A stretch of DNA of 64,000 nucleotides from UM-FILTER-40-17 sp032251335 (GTDB lineage: Bacteria; Bacteroidota; Bacteroidia; Flavobacteriales; Flavobacteriaceae), in assembly GCA_032251335.1 (NCBI GenBank), contig JAVVDW010000001.1, positions 124,001 to 188,000 of the forward strand, written 5' to 3'. The notes under the pieces are model-generated. The model was not told where the DNA came from, did not search any database, and was given only the letters and a program-made list of their open reading frames with translations. Below are positions 17,740-27,401 of the stretch, one piece after another. The position numbers and the translations under genes were made by a program. Every line of letters starts with the position of its first letter. Within the stretch, counting starts at the first letter, position 1.

Positions 17740-18506
17740 TGGAAATATTTTTCACGGTGGAAGCTTTAATGGCTTTTTTAACCCTAACTTTTTTAGAGAT
17801 TGTTCTAGGGATCGACAATATTATTTTTATATCGATAGTCACCGGGAAACTCCCCGAAACTCAAAGAAAAAAAGCGACGCGATTGGGGCTGTTTTTGGCT
17901 ATGTTTTTAAGGATTGGTTTGCTCGCCGGTATTTCTTACCTCATTGCTTTGCAATATGTGATTTTTGAAATAGAAGCAAGTTGGCTGCAAATTCACATGA
18001 CCGGGCAAGGATTGATTTTACTCGCAGGCGGACTTTTTTTAATTTACAAAAGCACAAAAGAAATACACGAAAAAGTAACCGATCCACATCACGATGTAGA
18101 AACCACTAAAAAACAAGCAACTTCTAAATTCAGCAGCGTTATCCTGCAAATATTAGTAATAGACATGGTGTTTTCGCTCGATTCTATTTTGACGGCAGTA
18201 GGAATGACGAACGGCATAGATGGCGCACTGCCCATCATGATTGCAGCGGTGGTTATTTCCGTGTTTGTCATGTTGTTTTTTGCGGTTCCGGTCGGAAATT
18301 TTGTCAATAAAAACCCAACGATTCAAATCTTAGGACTTTCGTTTTTGATTCTCATTGGTTTTATGCTGATTACAGAGAGTGCACACGTTTCGCACGCAAA
18401 TGTTTTTGGCAATGAGGTTGGTGCCATTCCAAAAGGATACTTGTATTTTGCGATTGCCTTCTCGCTGGGCGTTGAATTTCTGAATATGCGTGTGCGGAAG
18501 AAATAA
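17739..18506 (+). CDS. TerC-family integral membrane protein
   Basis: 255 residues and about seven membrane helices. TerC hallmarks: LTFLEIVLGIDNIIFISIV in helix 1 and VIDMVFSLDSILTAVGM in the second half, each with the acidic residues thought to bind metal ions. Family members (TerC, Alx, MeeY-like) act in tellurite resistance or in manganese export, often supplying metal to exported enzymes. Overlaps the preceding lipoprotein gene by 1 bp. No yybP-ykoY-type manganese riboswitch was seen upstream. It is convergent with the next minus-strand gene, 2 bp apart. Confidence 0.92.
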   Translation: MEIFFTVEALMAFLTLTFLEIVLGIDNIIFISIVTGKLPETQRKKATRLGLFLAMFLRIGLLAGISYLIALQYVIFEIEASWLQIHMTGQGLILLAGGLFLIYKSTKEIHEKVTDPHHDVETTKKQATSKFSSVILQILVIDMVFSLDSILTAVGMTNGIDGALPIMIAAVVISVFVMLFFAVPVGNFVNKNPTIQILGLSFLILIGFMLITESAHVSHANVFGNEVGAIPKGYLYFAIAFSLGVEFLNMRVRKK

Positions 18507-18508
18507 AT

Positions 18509-19210
18509 TCAGTTTTCGTTCAAAAAAGTCACGATTTTAACAATATCTTCTTTCGATTTCAATGACAAGTTGTTTTCTTTGATATACACTTCTGTAGCTT
18601 CTTGTAAAGTATCAGGTAGTAAATTTAGAAATTTCCTTTTTGAGGAGGGAATTCGAACAGGTTGAGAATCGGCATCCGTTTTGAAAAAATATTCTTCAAT
18701 ATCAGAAAATTTTGATGGAAATGCCTTTACAAAGGAATTTTGAGCAGGTTTTCCGGCCTGAAACCATTTAATTTTGCGCATTAAGAAGTCATATCGATCA
18801 CCTTTGATAAGTTCGATAAAATAAAACTGATTGAAAACGTCATCCTCAACAAAATCGAACAAGATGTATCTGTTTTGATTTAAGACGATTTCTATGTCTT
18901 TTGTTTTGAGAATGGCTTTGACAGAATCCACTTCATCCAAAACCTGCATTTCGTCAGAGTAACCGTCATATCGAAGTGGAAAACTACCACTGAATTTGCC
19001 TTTAAAATAAATATCTCCCGAAACAAAAACCTCTGAGGCATAAGGTGATCCAATGACACCCGTAGGAAATTTTTGAGGTTTAATTCCTTTGCGGTAGTTG
19101 TTTAGCCAAGCCATTTCTAGGTCTCTGGATGCGATGTTTTCCCCAGGGACAAACTGAGCGGAGACATTAAAAAAAATGCCAATCGCAATAATTAATAAAA
19201 CATTTTTCAT
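18509..19210 (-). CDS. Secreted protein of unknown function
   Basis: 233 residues with a signal peptide (hydrophobic run ending VSAQ). The mature part begins FVPGENIASRDLEMAWLNNYRKGIKP and has alternating beta strands, then a basic helical C-terminus (KSKEDIVKIVTFLNEN). I do not recognise the family; the composition suggests a periplasmic or surface protein of the kind found widely in flavobacteria. It starts 39 bp after the parC stop on the same strand and may be transcribed with topoisomerase IV, probably by proximity alone. Confidence 0.68.
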   Translation of the reverse strand: MKNVLLIIAIGIFFNVSAQFVPGENIASRDLEMAWLNNYRKGIKPQKFPTGVIGSPYASEVFVSGDIYFKGKFSGSFPLRYDGYSDEMQVLDEVDSVKAILKTKDIEIVLNQNRYILFDFVEDDVFNQFYFIELIKGDRYDFLMRKIKWFQAGKPAQNSFVKAFPSKFSDIEEYFFKTDADSQPVRIPSSKRKFLNLLPDTLQEATEVYIKENNLSLKSKEDIVKIVTFLNEN

Positions 19211-19249
19211 TTTTTAAGGTTTTGGTTGATGTTTTTAAAATAATAGAAT

Positions 19250-21877
19250 TTATAACTCCAAACTCATTTGAGATGCATTGTCTCCGTCGGAGTCCCTATT
19301 TTCGGTGTCGGACATGTTCTCTTCCTCAACCTCAATGTTTTCCAAAGACACAGCTTCTTCTGTTGCTTCGAACGGTAGCGGATCGAGCAAGTTGATAGAT
19401 TTCACTTTTTCGGGCGTCAATTGGTTTCCTTGCGCTTTGATGCCTTTTATTGTGATGAATTCCTCAGCGTTTACAAGCAGGTTTGGTTTGACCTCTTTCC
19501 CTTTTATTTTATTAAACTCCAATTCGATGACAGGCCTGTAATCCGTAGAAATAATTTCCAACTTAGATTTTGGATGTTCTGTAATGATGAGTTCTTCTTT
19601 GTTTTCATTTTCTACCAAAAAGCGTTTGATGTAGAAACGTTCCTTTTCACCTTCAAAATAGACAGCCGTCAATGGTTTGTTGGGTATCCACTTTTCAAGT
19701 ACAATCATATCGTCTTCAAAATGTAGATTCAAATCGGGAATAACGGTTTTTACAATGCCTTTTTGGTTGACAATCAGAAGACGGTCGTCTCCGGAAAACG
19801 CACCTAAAAGTTCACCACGATCCTCGGTGTTTAAGCGCATCACCGTCTCATCAAGCCATATTTTTCGAGGTTTTAAGGTAGAAACGCCTTTTTCTTTGAG
19901 TTCTATTTTCTTGATGGGATATTTGGTGACCAAATTGCCACGCGCCGCCCTCCCTTTGATTATAAAATCGGTAAAATCTAAATCCCATTTTAGCTTTTTG
20001 ACTTTACTCATATGCCGCAGCATCACCGTGACCACTTCGGCTTCTCCGTTGGGGTTGGCCGTAAAATACAACACTTTGCTGTCTTTGTTTCCGGCTGTCA
20101 AATCGTATGCTTTGTTACGCGTAATAGCGGTGACGGAGAAGCGTTTGAGATAAGCAGGCCCTGTTTTGCCATCCTTGTAAATCATGTTGTAGATGGTGCG
20201 CTTGTCATTTTTCTTAAACACAGCTACGTGGATAATCCCTTTGCCAACAAAAGTCTTGGGTTCAACTTTAAAAACTTGCATCTCGCCGTTTTCGGTGAAC
20301 ACTATGATGTCGTCTATATCCGAACAATCGCATACATACTCGTCTTTTTTTAGTGCCGTACCTACAAATCCTTCAACTTTATTGACGTATAATTTGGTGT
20401 TTCTAATGACTACTTTGGTCGCTTCTATATCATCAAAAGGCCTGATTTCCGTTTGCCGTTCTCTGCCTTTTCCGAAGTTCTTTTTAAGGTTGGTGAAATA
20501 GTCAATCGCATAGGTTATCAAGTTGTTCAGATGGTGTTTGACGGTTTCAATCTCACCCTCCAAAGCCTCAATTTTTTCCTTGGCCTTGTCGATGTCAAAT
20601 TTAGATATTCGTTTGATTCTGATTTCGGTCAACCGGACGATGTCATCTTCTGTAACCGGACGTTTTAGATGCATCGTATGGGGTTTTAAACCCAGGTCAA
20701 TAGCATGGATTACACCTTCCCATGTAGCCACTTCTTCAATGTCTCGATAAATTCTGTTCTCGATAAAAATACGTTCCAGCGAGGCAAAATGCCACTGTTC
20801 CTCCAGTTCTTCCAGTTGAATTTCCAACTCTTTCTTTAAAATATCAACCGTATTGTCCGTTGATCGGCGCAACATCTCAGAAACGCCTACAAACAGCGGT
20901 TTGTTATCTTCAATGATACAGCCCAAAGGTGCCAACGACGATTCGCAAGCAGTAAAGGCGTACAAAGCATCAATGGTTTTATCGGGCGAAATACCCGTGG
21001 GCAGGTGAATGAGAATTTCTACTTGGGCGGCTGTGTTGTCGTCTATTTTTTTGACTTTTATTTTGCCTTTTTCATTGGCTTTTATGATGGATTCAATCAG
21101 CGACGAAGTATTTGTTCCGAAAGGTATTTCGTTGATTACAAGTGTGTTCTTATCAAGTTGTTGAATTTTTGCTCTAAGTCTGATGCGACCGCCACGCGCA
21201 CCGTCGTTATAGTTGCTGCAATCTGCAATGCCACCGGTGGGAAAGTCGGGTAGGAGTTCGAATTTTTTGCCTTTCAGATGTTTTATGGAAGCCTCTATAA
21301 TTTCATTGAAATTGTGAGGCAAAATGCGCGTTGAAAGTCCCACAGCAATGCCTTCTCCACCTTGAGCCAATAAAAGCGGAAACTTAATTGGCAAGTTGAC
21401 AGGTTCTTTTTTACGACCGTCATAAGACAGTTGCCATTTGGTGACTTTAGGGCTAAAAACGACTTCGTGGGCAAATTTGGACAGCCTGGCTTCAATATAG
21501 CGCGAGGCTGCAGCACTGTCGCCGGTAAGCAAATTTCCCCAGTTTCCTTGCGTGTCAATCAGCAAATCTTTTTGACCCAATTGTACGATGGCGTCAGATA
21601 TACTCGCATCACCATGTGGGTGATACTGCATGGTATGCCCAACAATATTGGCAACTTTGCTGTATCGACCGTCATCTAACTCTTTCATGGAGTGCAAAAT
21701 GCGTCTCTGAACCGGCTTTAGGCCGTCTTCTATAGCAGGGACGGCACGTTCGAGTATAACGTAAGAAGCATAGTCCAGAAACCAATCTTTGTACATGCCC
21801 GAAACTCTGGTGATGGTTTCGCTGCTTTGATTGTCTTCGGATTCTCTAGAATGATCAGATTCGTATTGTTCTTCCAT
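19250..21877 (-). CDS. parC: DNA topoisomerase IV subunit A
   Basis: 875 residues. Breaks and rejoins duplex DNA to decatenate daughter chromosomes, together with the ParE-like subunit encoded just upstream. The active tyrosine is Tyr127 in AAASRYIEARLSKF. The DNA-gate helix reads HPHGDASISDAIV (about 86-98), with Ala91 where E. coli GyrA has Ser83 and Asp95 at the Asp87 position. A coiled-coil/tower region (450-480) and beta-pinwheel C-terminal repeats follow, without a clear GyrA-box, which favours Topo IV over gyrase. The acidic C-terminal tail (after about 835) is lineage-typical. Starts 28 bp after parE. Confidence 0.93.
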   Translation of the reverse strand: MEEQYESDHSRESEDNQSSETITRVSGMYKDWFLDYASYVILERAVPAIEDGLKPVQRRILHSMKELDDGRYSKVANIVGHTMQYHPHGDASISDAIVQLGQKDLLIDTQGNWGNLLTGDSAAASRYIEARLSKFAHEVVFSPKVTKWQLSYDGRKKEPVNLPIKFPLLLAQGGEGIAVGLSTRILPHNFNEIIEASIKHLKGKKFELLPDFPTGGIADCSNYNDGARGGRIRLRAKIQQLDKNTLVINEIPFGTNTSSLIESIIKANEKGKIKVKKIDDNTAAQVEILIHLPTGISPDKTIDALYAFTACESSLAPLGCIIEDNKPLFVGVSEMLRRSTDNTVDILKKELEIQLEELEEQWHFASLERIFIENRIYRDIEEVATWEGVIHAIDLGLKPHTMHLKRPVTEDDIVRLTEIRIKRISKFDIDKAKEKIEALEGEIETVKHHLNNLITYAIDYFTNLKKNFGKGRERQTEIRPFDDIEATKVVIRNTKLYVNKVEGFVGTALKKDEYVCDCSDIDDIIVFTENGEMQVFKVEPKTFVGKGIIHVAVFKKNDKRTIYNMIYKDGKTGPAYLKRFSVTAITRNKAYDLTAGNKDSKVLYFTANPNGEAEVVTVMLRHMSKVKKLKWDLDFTDFIIKGRAARGNLVTKYPIKKIELKEKGVSTLKPRKIWLDETVMRLNTEDRGELLGAFSGDDRLLIVNQKGIVKTVIPDLNLHFEDDMIVLEKWIPNKPLTAVYFEGEKERFYIKRFLVENENKEELIITEHPKSKLEIISTDYRPVIELEFNKIKGKEVKPNLLVNAEEFITIKGIKAQGNQLTPEKVKSINLLDPLPFEATEEAVSLENIEVEEENMSDTENRDSDGDNASQMSLEL

Positions 21878-21905
21878 CTTGTGTCAACAGTTCTTTTACT
21901 TGGGG

Positions 21906-23756
21906 CTATTCTGCTAAATCCAGTTCTACTTTTAGGTTTTCGATGATAAAATCTTGTCTTTCAGGTGTGTTTTTGCCCATATAAAAAGTGAGCAATGCAT
22001 CAATAGTTGTGGTTTTGTCGAGCATCACCGGATCTAGCCGGATATCTTCGTTAATAAAGTGCTTAAATTCGTCAGGCGAAATTTCACCAAGACCTTTAAA
22101 GCGGGTTATTTCGGGATTAGTGCCCAATTTGGCGATGGCTGCTTTTCGCTCTTCTTCGCTGTAGCAATAAATGGTTTCTTTTTTGTTTCGCACGCGGAAT
22201 AGAGGTGTTTGCAAAATATACAAATGGCCCTCTTTGATGAGTTCCGGAAAAAACTGCAAAAAGAAAGTGATGATCAACAAGCGGATATGCATGCCGTCAA
22301 CATCTGCATCTGTGGCTATGACAATGTTGTTGTACCGAAGGTTTTCGATGCCGTCTTCAATGTTTAAAGCCGCTTGCAAGAGGTTGAATTCTTCGTTTTC
22401 ATATACAATTTTCTTACTCATGCCGAAACAGTTCAAGGGTTTTCCGCGCAAGCTGAAAACCGCTTGGGTATTCACGTCTCTCGATTTGGTGATAGAGCCG
22501 CTTGCAGAATCGCCCTCGGTAATAAAAATAGTGGTTTCTAGGCTTCTGTCGTTTTTGGCATCGGTTAAATGCACGCGACAGTCGCGAAGTTTTTTGTTGT
22601 GCAAACTCGCTTTTTTGGCGCGTTCTCGGGCGAGTTTTTGTATGCCTGCCAAGTCTTTTCGCTCTCTTTCGGCCTGTAAAATCTTCTTTTGAAGCGCATC
22701 GGCTGTCTGCGGATTTTTGTGCAGGTAATTGTCGAGCTGGGTTTTCAAAAAATCGTTGATAAATGCACGAACACTCGGCAAGTCGGGTCCCATGTCCGTA
22801 GAACCCAACTTGGTTTTGGTTTGAGATTCAAAAACCGGCTCGATCACTTTGATACTGACTGCACTTACAATGGACTTTCTGATGTCGGCAGCTTCAAAAT
22901 TCTTATTGTAAAATTCGCGTACGGTTTTCACCAAAGCTTCTCTAAACGCAGCCTGATGTGTGCCGCCTTGGGTGGTGTGTTGTCCGTTTACAAAAGAGTG
23001 ATATTCTTCGCTGTATTGTGTTTTGCTATGGGTGAGTGCCACTTCAATGTCTTCGCCCATCAGGTGAATGACCGGATACAGCCTATCGGATTCGGAGATG
23101 TTGTCTTCCAGTAAATCTTTGAGGCCGTTTTCTGAGTGGAATTTATCTCCGTTGAAAAGTATGGTCAGTCCCCGATTGAGATAGACGTAATTTTTCAACA
23201 TTTTTTCGATGTATTCTTGGCGGTATTTGTAATTTTTAAAAATACTGCTGTCGGGAACAAAAACCACTTTGGTGCCTTTTCGCTTGGATGATTCGGTGAT
23301 CTCATCGTTCAAAGTGAGGTTTCCCTCGGAAAACTCGGCTACTTTTTGTTGGTTGTCTCGGATAGATTCTACCCTAAAATAGGAGGAAAGTGCGTTGACA
23401 GCCTTGGTGCCGACACCGTTTAAGCCTACCGATTTCTTAAACGCCTTAGAGTCGTACTTGCCACCGGTATTCATCTTGCTGACTACGTCAACCACTTTTC
23501 CCAATGGAATGCCTCTGCCGAAATCGCGCACACTTACTTGTTGGTCTTTGATGGTGACTTCGATGGTTTTGCCGCCACCCATGACAAATTCGTCAATTGA
23601 GTTGTCTATTACTTCTTTTAGGAGAATATAAATACCGTCGTCGGGAGAGGAGCCGTCACCCAATTTACCAATGTACATGCCGGGTCGCAAACGGATGTGT
23701 TCTTTCCAGTCGAGCGAACGGATGTTGTCTTCAGTATAATTGACGCTTTCAGACAT
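21906..23756 (-). CDS. parE: DNA topoisomerase IV subunit B
   Basis: ATPase subunit of topoisomerase IV, 616 residues from the start chosen. GHKL ATPase motifs: KEVIDNSIDEF with the Mg-binding Asn, DFGRGIPLG, and GLNGVGTKAVNALS. TOPRIM motifs: TEGDSASGS and ATDADVDGMHIRLL. The C-terminal end is short, without the extra insertion of many GyrBs. An in-frame extension upstream to 23858 exists, but ATG 23756 gives the normal N-terminus MSESVNYTEDNIRSLDW, and a near-consensus promoter box (CTAATATA on this strand's complement, 23779-23786) lies in between. First gene of the parE-parC-secreted protein unit. Confidence 0.94.
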   Translation of the reverse strand: MSESVNYTEDNIRSLDWKEHIRLRPGMYIGKLGDGSSPDDGIYILLKEVIDNSIDEFVMGGGKTIEVTIKDQQVSVRDFGRGIPLGKVVDVVSKMNTGGKYDSKAFKKSVGLNGVGTKAVNALSSYFRVESIRDNQQKVAEFSEGNLTLNDEITESSKRKGTKVVFVPDSSIFKNYKYRQEYIEKMLKNYVYLNRGLTILFNGDKFHSENGLKDLLEDNISESDRLYPVIHLMGEDIEVALTHSKTQYSEEYHSFVNGQHTTQGGTHQAAFREALVKTVREFYNKNFEAADIRKSIVSAVSIKVIEPVFESQTKTKLGSTDMGPDLPSVRAFINDFLKTQLDNYLHKNPQTADALQKKILQAERERKDLAGIQKLARERAKKASLHNKKLRDCRVHLTDAKNDRSLETTIFITEGDSASGSITKSRDVNTQAVFSLRGKPLNCFGMSKKIVYENEEFNLLQAALNIEDGIENLRYNNIVIATDADVDGMHIRLLIITFFLQFFPELIKEGHLYILQTPLFRVRNKKETIYCYSEEERKAAIAKLGTNPEITRFKGLGEISPDEFKHFINEDIRLDPVMLDKTTTIDALLTFYMGKNTPERQDFIIENLKVELDLAE

Positions 23757-23881
23757 GCTGATTTTTTTTGGTTTGCTAATATAGCCAAGATGCCAGTAAA
23801 CCAAAACGGATGTTGATAAAAAAAGGGTGGCTTGTTGAAAAGAATTTTTTGAAACCAATCCTGTCCTAATTAATTTGATAC

Positions 23882-23909
23882 GTTCTTTTTTGCATTGCCA
23901 AAAAAGAAC
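23882..23909. repeat. Perfect 10-bp-stem hairpin in the parE/ybbR divergent gap
   Basis: GTTCTTTTTT (23882-23891) and AAAAAAGAAC (23900-23909) are perfect inverted arms around an 8-base loop. It lies in the 367-bp gap (23757-24123) between two divergent genes, where it cannot be a simple terminator for either. Otherwise that gap holds only the two promoter regions. Hairpins of this sequence type recur between genes in Bacteroidota genomes from memory, so a dispersed repeat is likely. Confidence 0.5.
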
Positions 23910-24123
23910 AAAAAAACGCTAAGCTGACGATAAAATTAATATTTAACTAGCAATCATCTAAATTGTTTTGGACGCTATTATTTCGAAACTTCTATTTTTC
24001 GCCACCGTACAGACCGGGTTTACCTAAATTCTAATATTAATCCTTGAAACCATACAACAGCTAACCTATGGACACTTATTTTTTGTTGTGAATTGCCTAT
24101 TTTTGAAAGATAAAACAAAACAA

Positions 24124-25056
24124 GTGAGTAAAAAGAATTTCCTGTTTGTCGTTTTTCTGATATTTTCACTTTTGGTTTGGACTTTTGCAAAACTGACGAG
24201 TTCATATCAAGACTGGATTCAGATCAATTTGGTTTTGACCAATCCACCGGCGGGTGCTAAAATCATCAGTCCGGAAGCACCTCAGCAAGTTGATGTTTTT
24301 GTGAAAGCAAGCGGTTTTACTTTTATCAAAAATAAAATACGCACCAAACAGGTATCAATAGATTTAACAGCTAACGGACGTACAGAAGGCAATAATCGTA
24401 TTTTTGTAGATAAAAAAAATATTATGGAAGCTGTCAGTGCCGGACTTTCAAAAAGCACCGCGGTATTACAAATTGAAACATCTCCTATCGAGGTATTGCT
24501 GACGCATATCAACAAGCGAAAGTTGCCGTTGACGCTAAAAAACATCTCGACCTTGCCTAAGGGCTATATTTTTACTAAAAAACCGATTTTATATCCTGAT
24601 TCTGTTTTTGTCACAGGACCAAGTCAGGTTTTGGATACCTTGCGTTATTTAGAAATTAACGTTGCAAATTGGATGTACTATGCCAAAGATACCATCAAAA
24701 AAGTGAGTTTACCCACGATGAAAAATCGGAATATTCGGTTCGACACAAAAGAGGTTTATCTTAGTGCGTCGATAGATCCACTTATTTTGCTTACCAAACA
24801 GGTAAAAATCACATCCAAATCCGTGCCTGACTCGCTTGTTTTAAAACTTTTACAAGACAGCGTCACTGTTCAATACGCGGTACCCAAATCGGTTGCTGCG
24901 TTGGCAAAAAGTTTTGAACCGGATATCTTTGTCGATATTTCAGACATAGGATTGTATCAAAACGAACTTCCTTTACGTGTACAGACGAAACCTGATTGGT
25001 TATACAATTTCAATCTTTCTTTACGTTCAATGCCTTACTATTTGTTTAAAAAATAA
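24124..25056 (+). CDS. YbbR-like domain protein
   Basis: 310 residues from the GTG at 24124. One N-terminal membrane helix (about 5-25), then tandem YbbR-type beta domains (for example PPAGAKIISPEAPQQVDVFVKASG and LPKGYIFTKKPILYPDSVFVTGP). YbbR proteins regulate cyclic-di-AMP cyclase in Firmicutes (CdaR); no cyclase gene is next to this one, so that role is not implied. A GTG at 24088 would add 12 residues, but a perfect TATTTTTG -7 box (24098-24105) lies between, favouring 24124. The coaE start codon follows the stop by 3 bp. Confidence 0.82.
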   Translation: MSKKNFLFVVFLIFSLLVWTFAKLTSSYQDWIQINLVLTNPPAGAKIISPEAPQQVDVFVKASGFTFIKNKIRTKQVSIDLTANGRTEGNNRIFVDKKNIMEAVSAGLSKSTAVLQIETSPIEVLLTHINKRKLPLTLKNISTLPKGYIFTKKPILYPDSVFVTGPSQVLDTLRYLEINVANWMYYAKDTIKKVSLPTMKNRNIRFDTKEVYLSASIDPLILLTKQVKITSKSVPDSLVLKLLQDSVTVQYAVPKSVAALAKSFEPDIFVDISDIGLYQNELPLRVQTKPDWLYNFNLSLRSMPYYLFKK

Positions 25057-25059
25057 ATT

Positions 25060-25665
25060 TTGAAATCCCAACATAACAGCGCAAAAGTAGTCGGACTCAC
25101 GGGTGGCATAGGCAGTGGAAAAACCACTGTAGCTCAGTATTTTATAGAATTGGGAATTCCGGTTTATATAGCCGACGAACGCGCCAAATACCTTATGCAG
25201 TACAATTTAGATATCCGCAAAAGCATTGTAGATTTGTTGGGCGTGGAAGCCTATGAAAACGAGCGTCTAAATCGTGCTTACATTGCCTCGAGGGTTTTTG
25301 CAGATAAAAATTTACTCCATCAACTAAATGCCATTGTGCATCCTGCAGTTGCAGTAGATTTTTACAAATGGCTTTCTGAACAAAATACGCCGTACGTAGT
25401 CAAAGAATCTGCATTATTGGTTGAAACAGGCGATTACAAGACCTGTGATTGGGTTATTTTGGTGACCGCCCCAATAGAAGAGCGCATCAAACGCGTGATG
25501 AAACGAGACAATGTGAGTGCCGAGGCTGTGAAGTCGCGCATAGCTAACCAGCTTCCGGATGAAGATAAACAAAAATACGCTGATTATATAATAGAAACCC
25601 AATCAAAATTCACAACAAAAAACATTATTAATAATATTAATCTTAAAATATTAAATAAAATATAA
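25060..25665 (+). CDS. coaE: Dephospho-CoA kinase
   Basis: 201 residues, last step of coenzyme A synthesis: ATP-dependent phosphorylation of dephospho-CoA at the 3' hydroxyl. P-loop GLTGGIGSGKTTV near residues 12-24, then VYIADERAKYLM with the substrate-binding Asp, and the lid/arginine region KRVMKRDNVSAEAVKSRIANQ. Length is normal for CoaE. TTG start, 3 bp after the YbbR-like gene; this pairing is common in Bacteroidota and suggests coupling of expression. Confidence 0.94.
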   Translation: MKSQHNSAKVVGLTGGIGSGKTTVAQYFIELGIPVYIADERAKYLMQYNLDIRKSIVDLLGVEAYENERLNRAYIASRVFADKNLLHQLNAIVHPAVAVDFYKWLSEQNTPYVVKESALLVETGDYKTCDWVILVTAPIEERIKRVMKRDNVSAEAVKSRIANQLPDEDKQKYADYIIETQSKFTTKNIINNINLKILNKI

Positions 25666-25714
25666 AATTTTAAGATAAAATAAAAAATTTAATTGTTAAT
25701 GTAAGGTTAAACAC

Positions 25715-25746
25715 TTGTAGCGACTTATACAAATATGCTAGTTTTG
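25715..25746 (+). promoter_or_regulatory. Promoter of the two-component operon
   Basis: TTG at 25715-25717, 21-bp spacer, and a perfect TAnnTTTG box TAGTTTTG at 25739-25746. It ends 62 bp before the histidine-kinase ATG. Good match to the Bacteroidota primary-sigma consensus. Confidence 0.6.
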
Positions 25747-25808
25747 TTAAAAAATAAAGCATCTGTAGGTTCTAAACATCAGTAAACCTATAAAAATAAG
25801 AGTATTTC

Positions 25809-27392
25809 ATGAATAAAAAGATGTTTGTTTTTTTAGTGGGTTTGATGAGTTTGTCGCTTATTGGAATCATATTTGTTCAGGTGTATTGGATCAATACGAC
25901 CGTTAAAAATAACGAGGAGCAATTCACTTTCAATGTGAAGCAGATATTGAGTACTGTTTCTCAGAAAATTCAGGAAAAGGACATGGCGCGGTTTTGGAAT
26001 CAGTATCAAATCATAGCTGATTCTATGGATGCCCAAGGTTTAGAAAGCACTTTGTACATTCGAGAAATATTGGTTCAAGACACTAATGAAAACACCAATG
26101 AGACTGTTTTGTATTCCAATGGTGTTCTGGAAAAAGGCTTTAATATAGCCGGAACGATCTTTGACAATCCCGGTATAGATTCGGTCAATATCAAACAGAT
26201 AACGAACAAGCGTGTGACCCGTTTGGTGAAAAAAAATCTGGATGGCGCGGTGTCTTCATTAAGCCCGGAGATGCAGTTTGAACGCGTCAGTAGAATGACG
26301 GCACTCGAAAAAATGCAATTTGAGTCCTTTTATAAAGATCTCTCCAAAAATCAACTCATCAACAAAAGGGTGAGTGGTGAGGAAATACAAAACTTTCTGT
26401 CTTCAGAACTTGGGCAGCGCGGTTTGGAGATAGACTTTGAATATGGCATTTTTAGCAATTCGGTTCCCACAAAGGTTCGTTCAAACGACTTTACACTCCA
26501 ATCGCCTTGGGTGTATGGCGTCCCCATTTTTGTAGACAACGAAGGCAAAACAGACTACCAACTGTTGGTGAGCTTTCCCGACAAGAAAAAATTTGTGCTT
26601 TCCTCCATTTTGGGAATTGCCACTTTGTCCATTATTTTCACCATCATTATTATTCTGGCCTATTCAAACGCCTTGTATCAATTGATTCGGCAAAGACAAA
26701 TTTCTGAGATAAAAACCGATTTTATCAACAACATGACACACGAGTTCAAAACGCCGATAGCAACCATCAATCTAGCATTAGATGCCATCAAAAATCCAAA
26801 GATAATCGGCGATTCTGAAAAGGTTTCAAAGTATCTGAAAATGATTAAGGATGAAAATAAAAGAATGCATGCGCAAGTAGAAAATGTGCTCAGAATTTCC
26901 AAACTTGAAAAAAATCAATTAGACATCAGTAAGGAAAATGTTAAATTACACGACTTAGTGCAAGATGCAATCGAACATGTATCTTTAATTATTGAAGACA
27001 GATCCGGATACATACACACAAATTTACAAGCAGAACAAGATATGATATTAGCAAACGACATGCATTTTACCAACGTCATTGTAAATGTGTTAGACAATGC
27101 CATCAAATATTCGCCTGATGAACCTAAAATTGAAATAACCACCGAGAATGTCAAGAATTTTGTATTGTTAAAAATTAAAGACAAAGGCATAGGTATGTCT
27201 AAAGCCGTTCAAAAGAGAATTTTTGAAAAATTCTATAGAGAACACACCGGAAATGTACACAACGTGAAAGGACATGGTTTGGGACTGGCTTATGTAAAAA
27301 GAATTGTTGAAGAACACCAAGGTGAAATTTACGTAGAAAGCGAAAAAAATAAAGGAAGTGAATTTATCATAAAAATACCCATTATTAATTAA
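25809..27392 (+). CDS. Membrane sensor histidine kinase (RprX-like)
   Basis: 527 residues. Helix 1 (about 5-27), a 240-residue periplasmic sensor region, helix 2 (about 262-285), then a HisKA domain with the phospho-acceptor His311 in NNMTHEFKTPIATI and a HATPase_c domain with N-box NVLDNAIKYS, G1 KDKGIGM and G2 GHGLGLAYV. No HAMP linker is evident. It phosphorylates the response regulator encoded 9 bp downstream. The pair resembles Bacteroides RprX/RprY; the signal sensed is unknown. Confidence 0.92.
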   Translation: MNKKMFVFLVGLMSLSLIGIIFVQVYWINTTVKNNEEQFTFNVKQILSTVSQKIQEKDMARFWNQYQIIADSMDAQGLESTLYIREILVQDTNENTNETVLYSNGVLEKGFNIAGTIFDNPGIDSVNIKQITNKRVTRLVKKNLDGAVSSLSPEMQFERVSRMTALEKMQFESFYKDLSKNQLINKRVSGEEIQNFLSSELGQRGLEIDFEYGIFSNSVPTKVRSNDFTLQSPWVYGVPIFVDNEGKTDYQLLVSFPDKKKFVLSSILGIATLSIIFTIIIILAYSNALYQLIRQRQISEIKTDFINNMTHEFKTPIATINLALDAIKNPKIIGDSEKVSKYLKMIKDENKRMHAQVENVLRISKLEKNQLDISKENVKLHDLVQDAIEHVSLIIEDRSGYIHTNLQAEQDMILANDMHFTNVIVNVLDNAIKYSPDEPKIEITTENVKNFVLLKIKDKGIGMSKAVQKRIFEKFYREHTGNVHNVKGHGLGLAYVKRIVEEHQGEIYVESEKNKGSEFIIKIPIIN

Positions 27393-27401
27393 AAACCAGA
27401 T

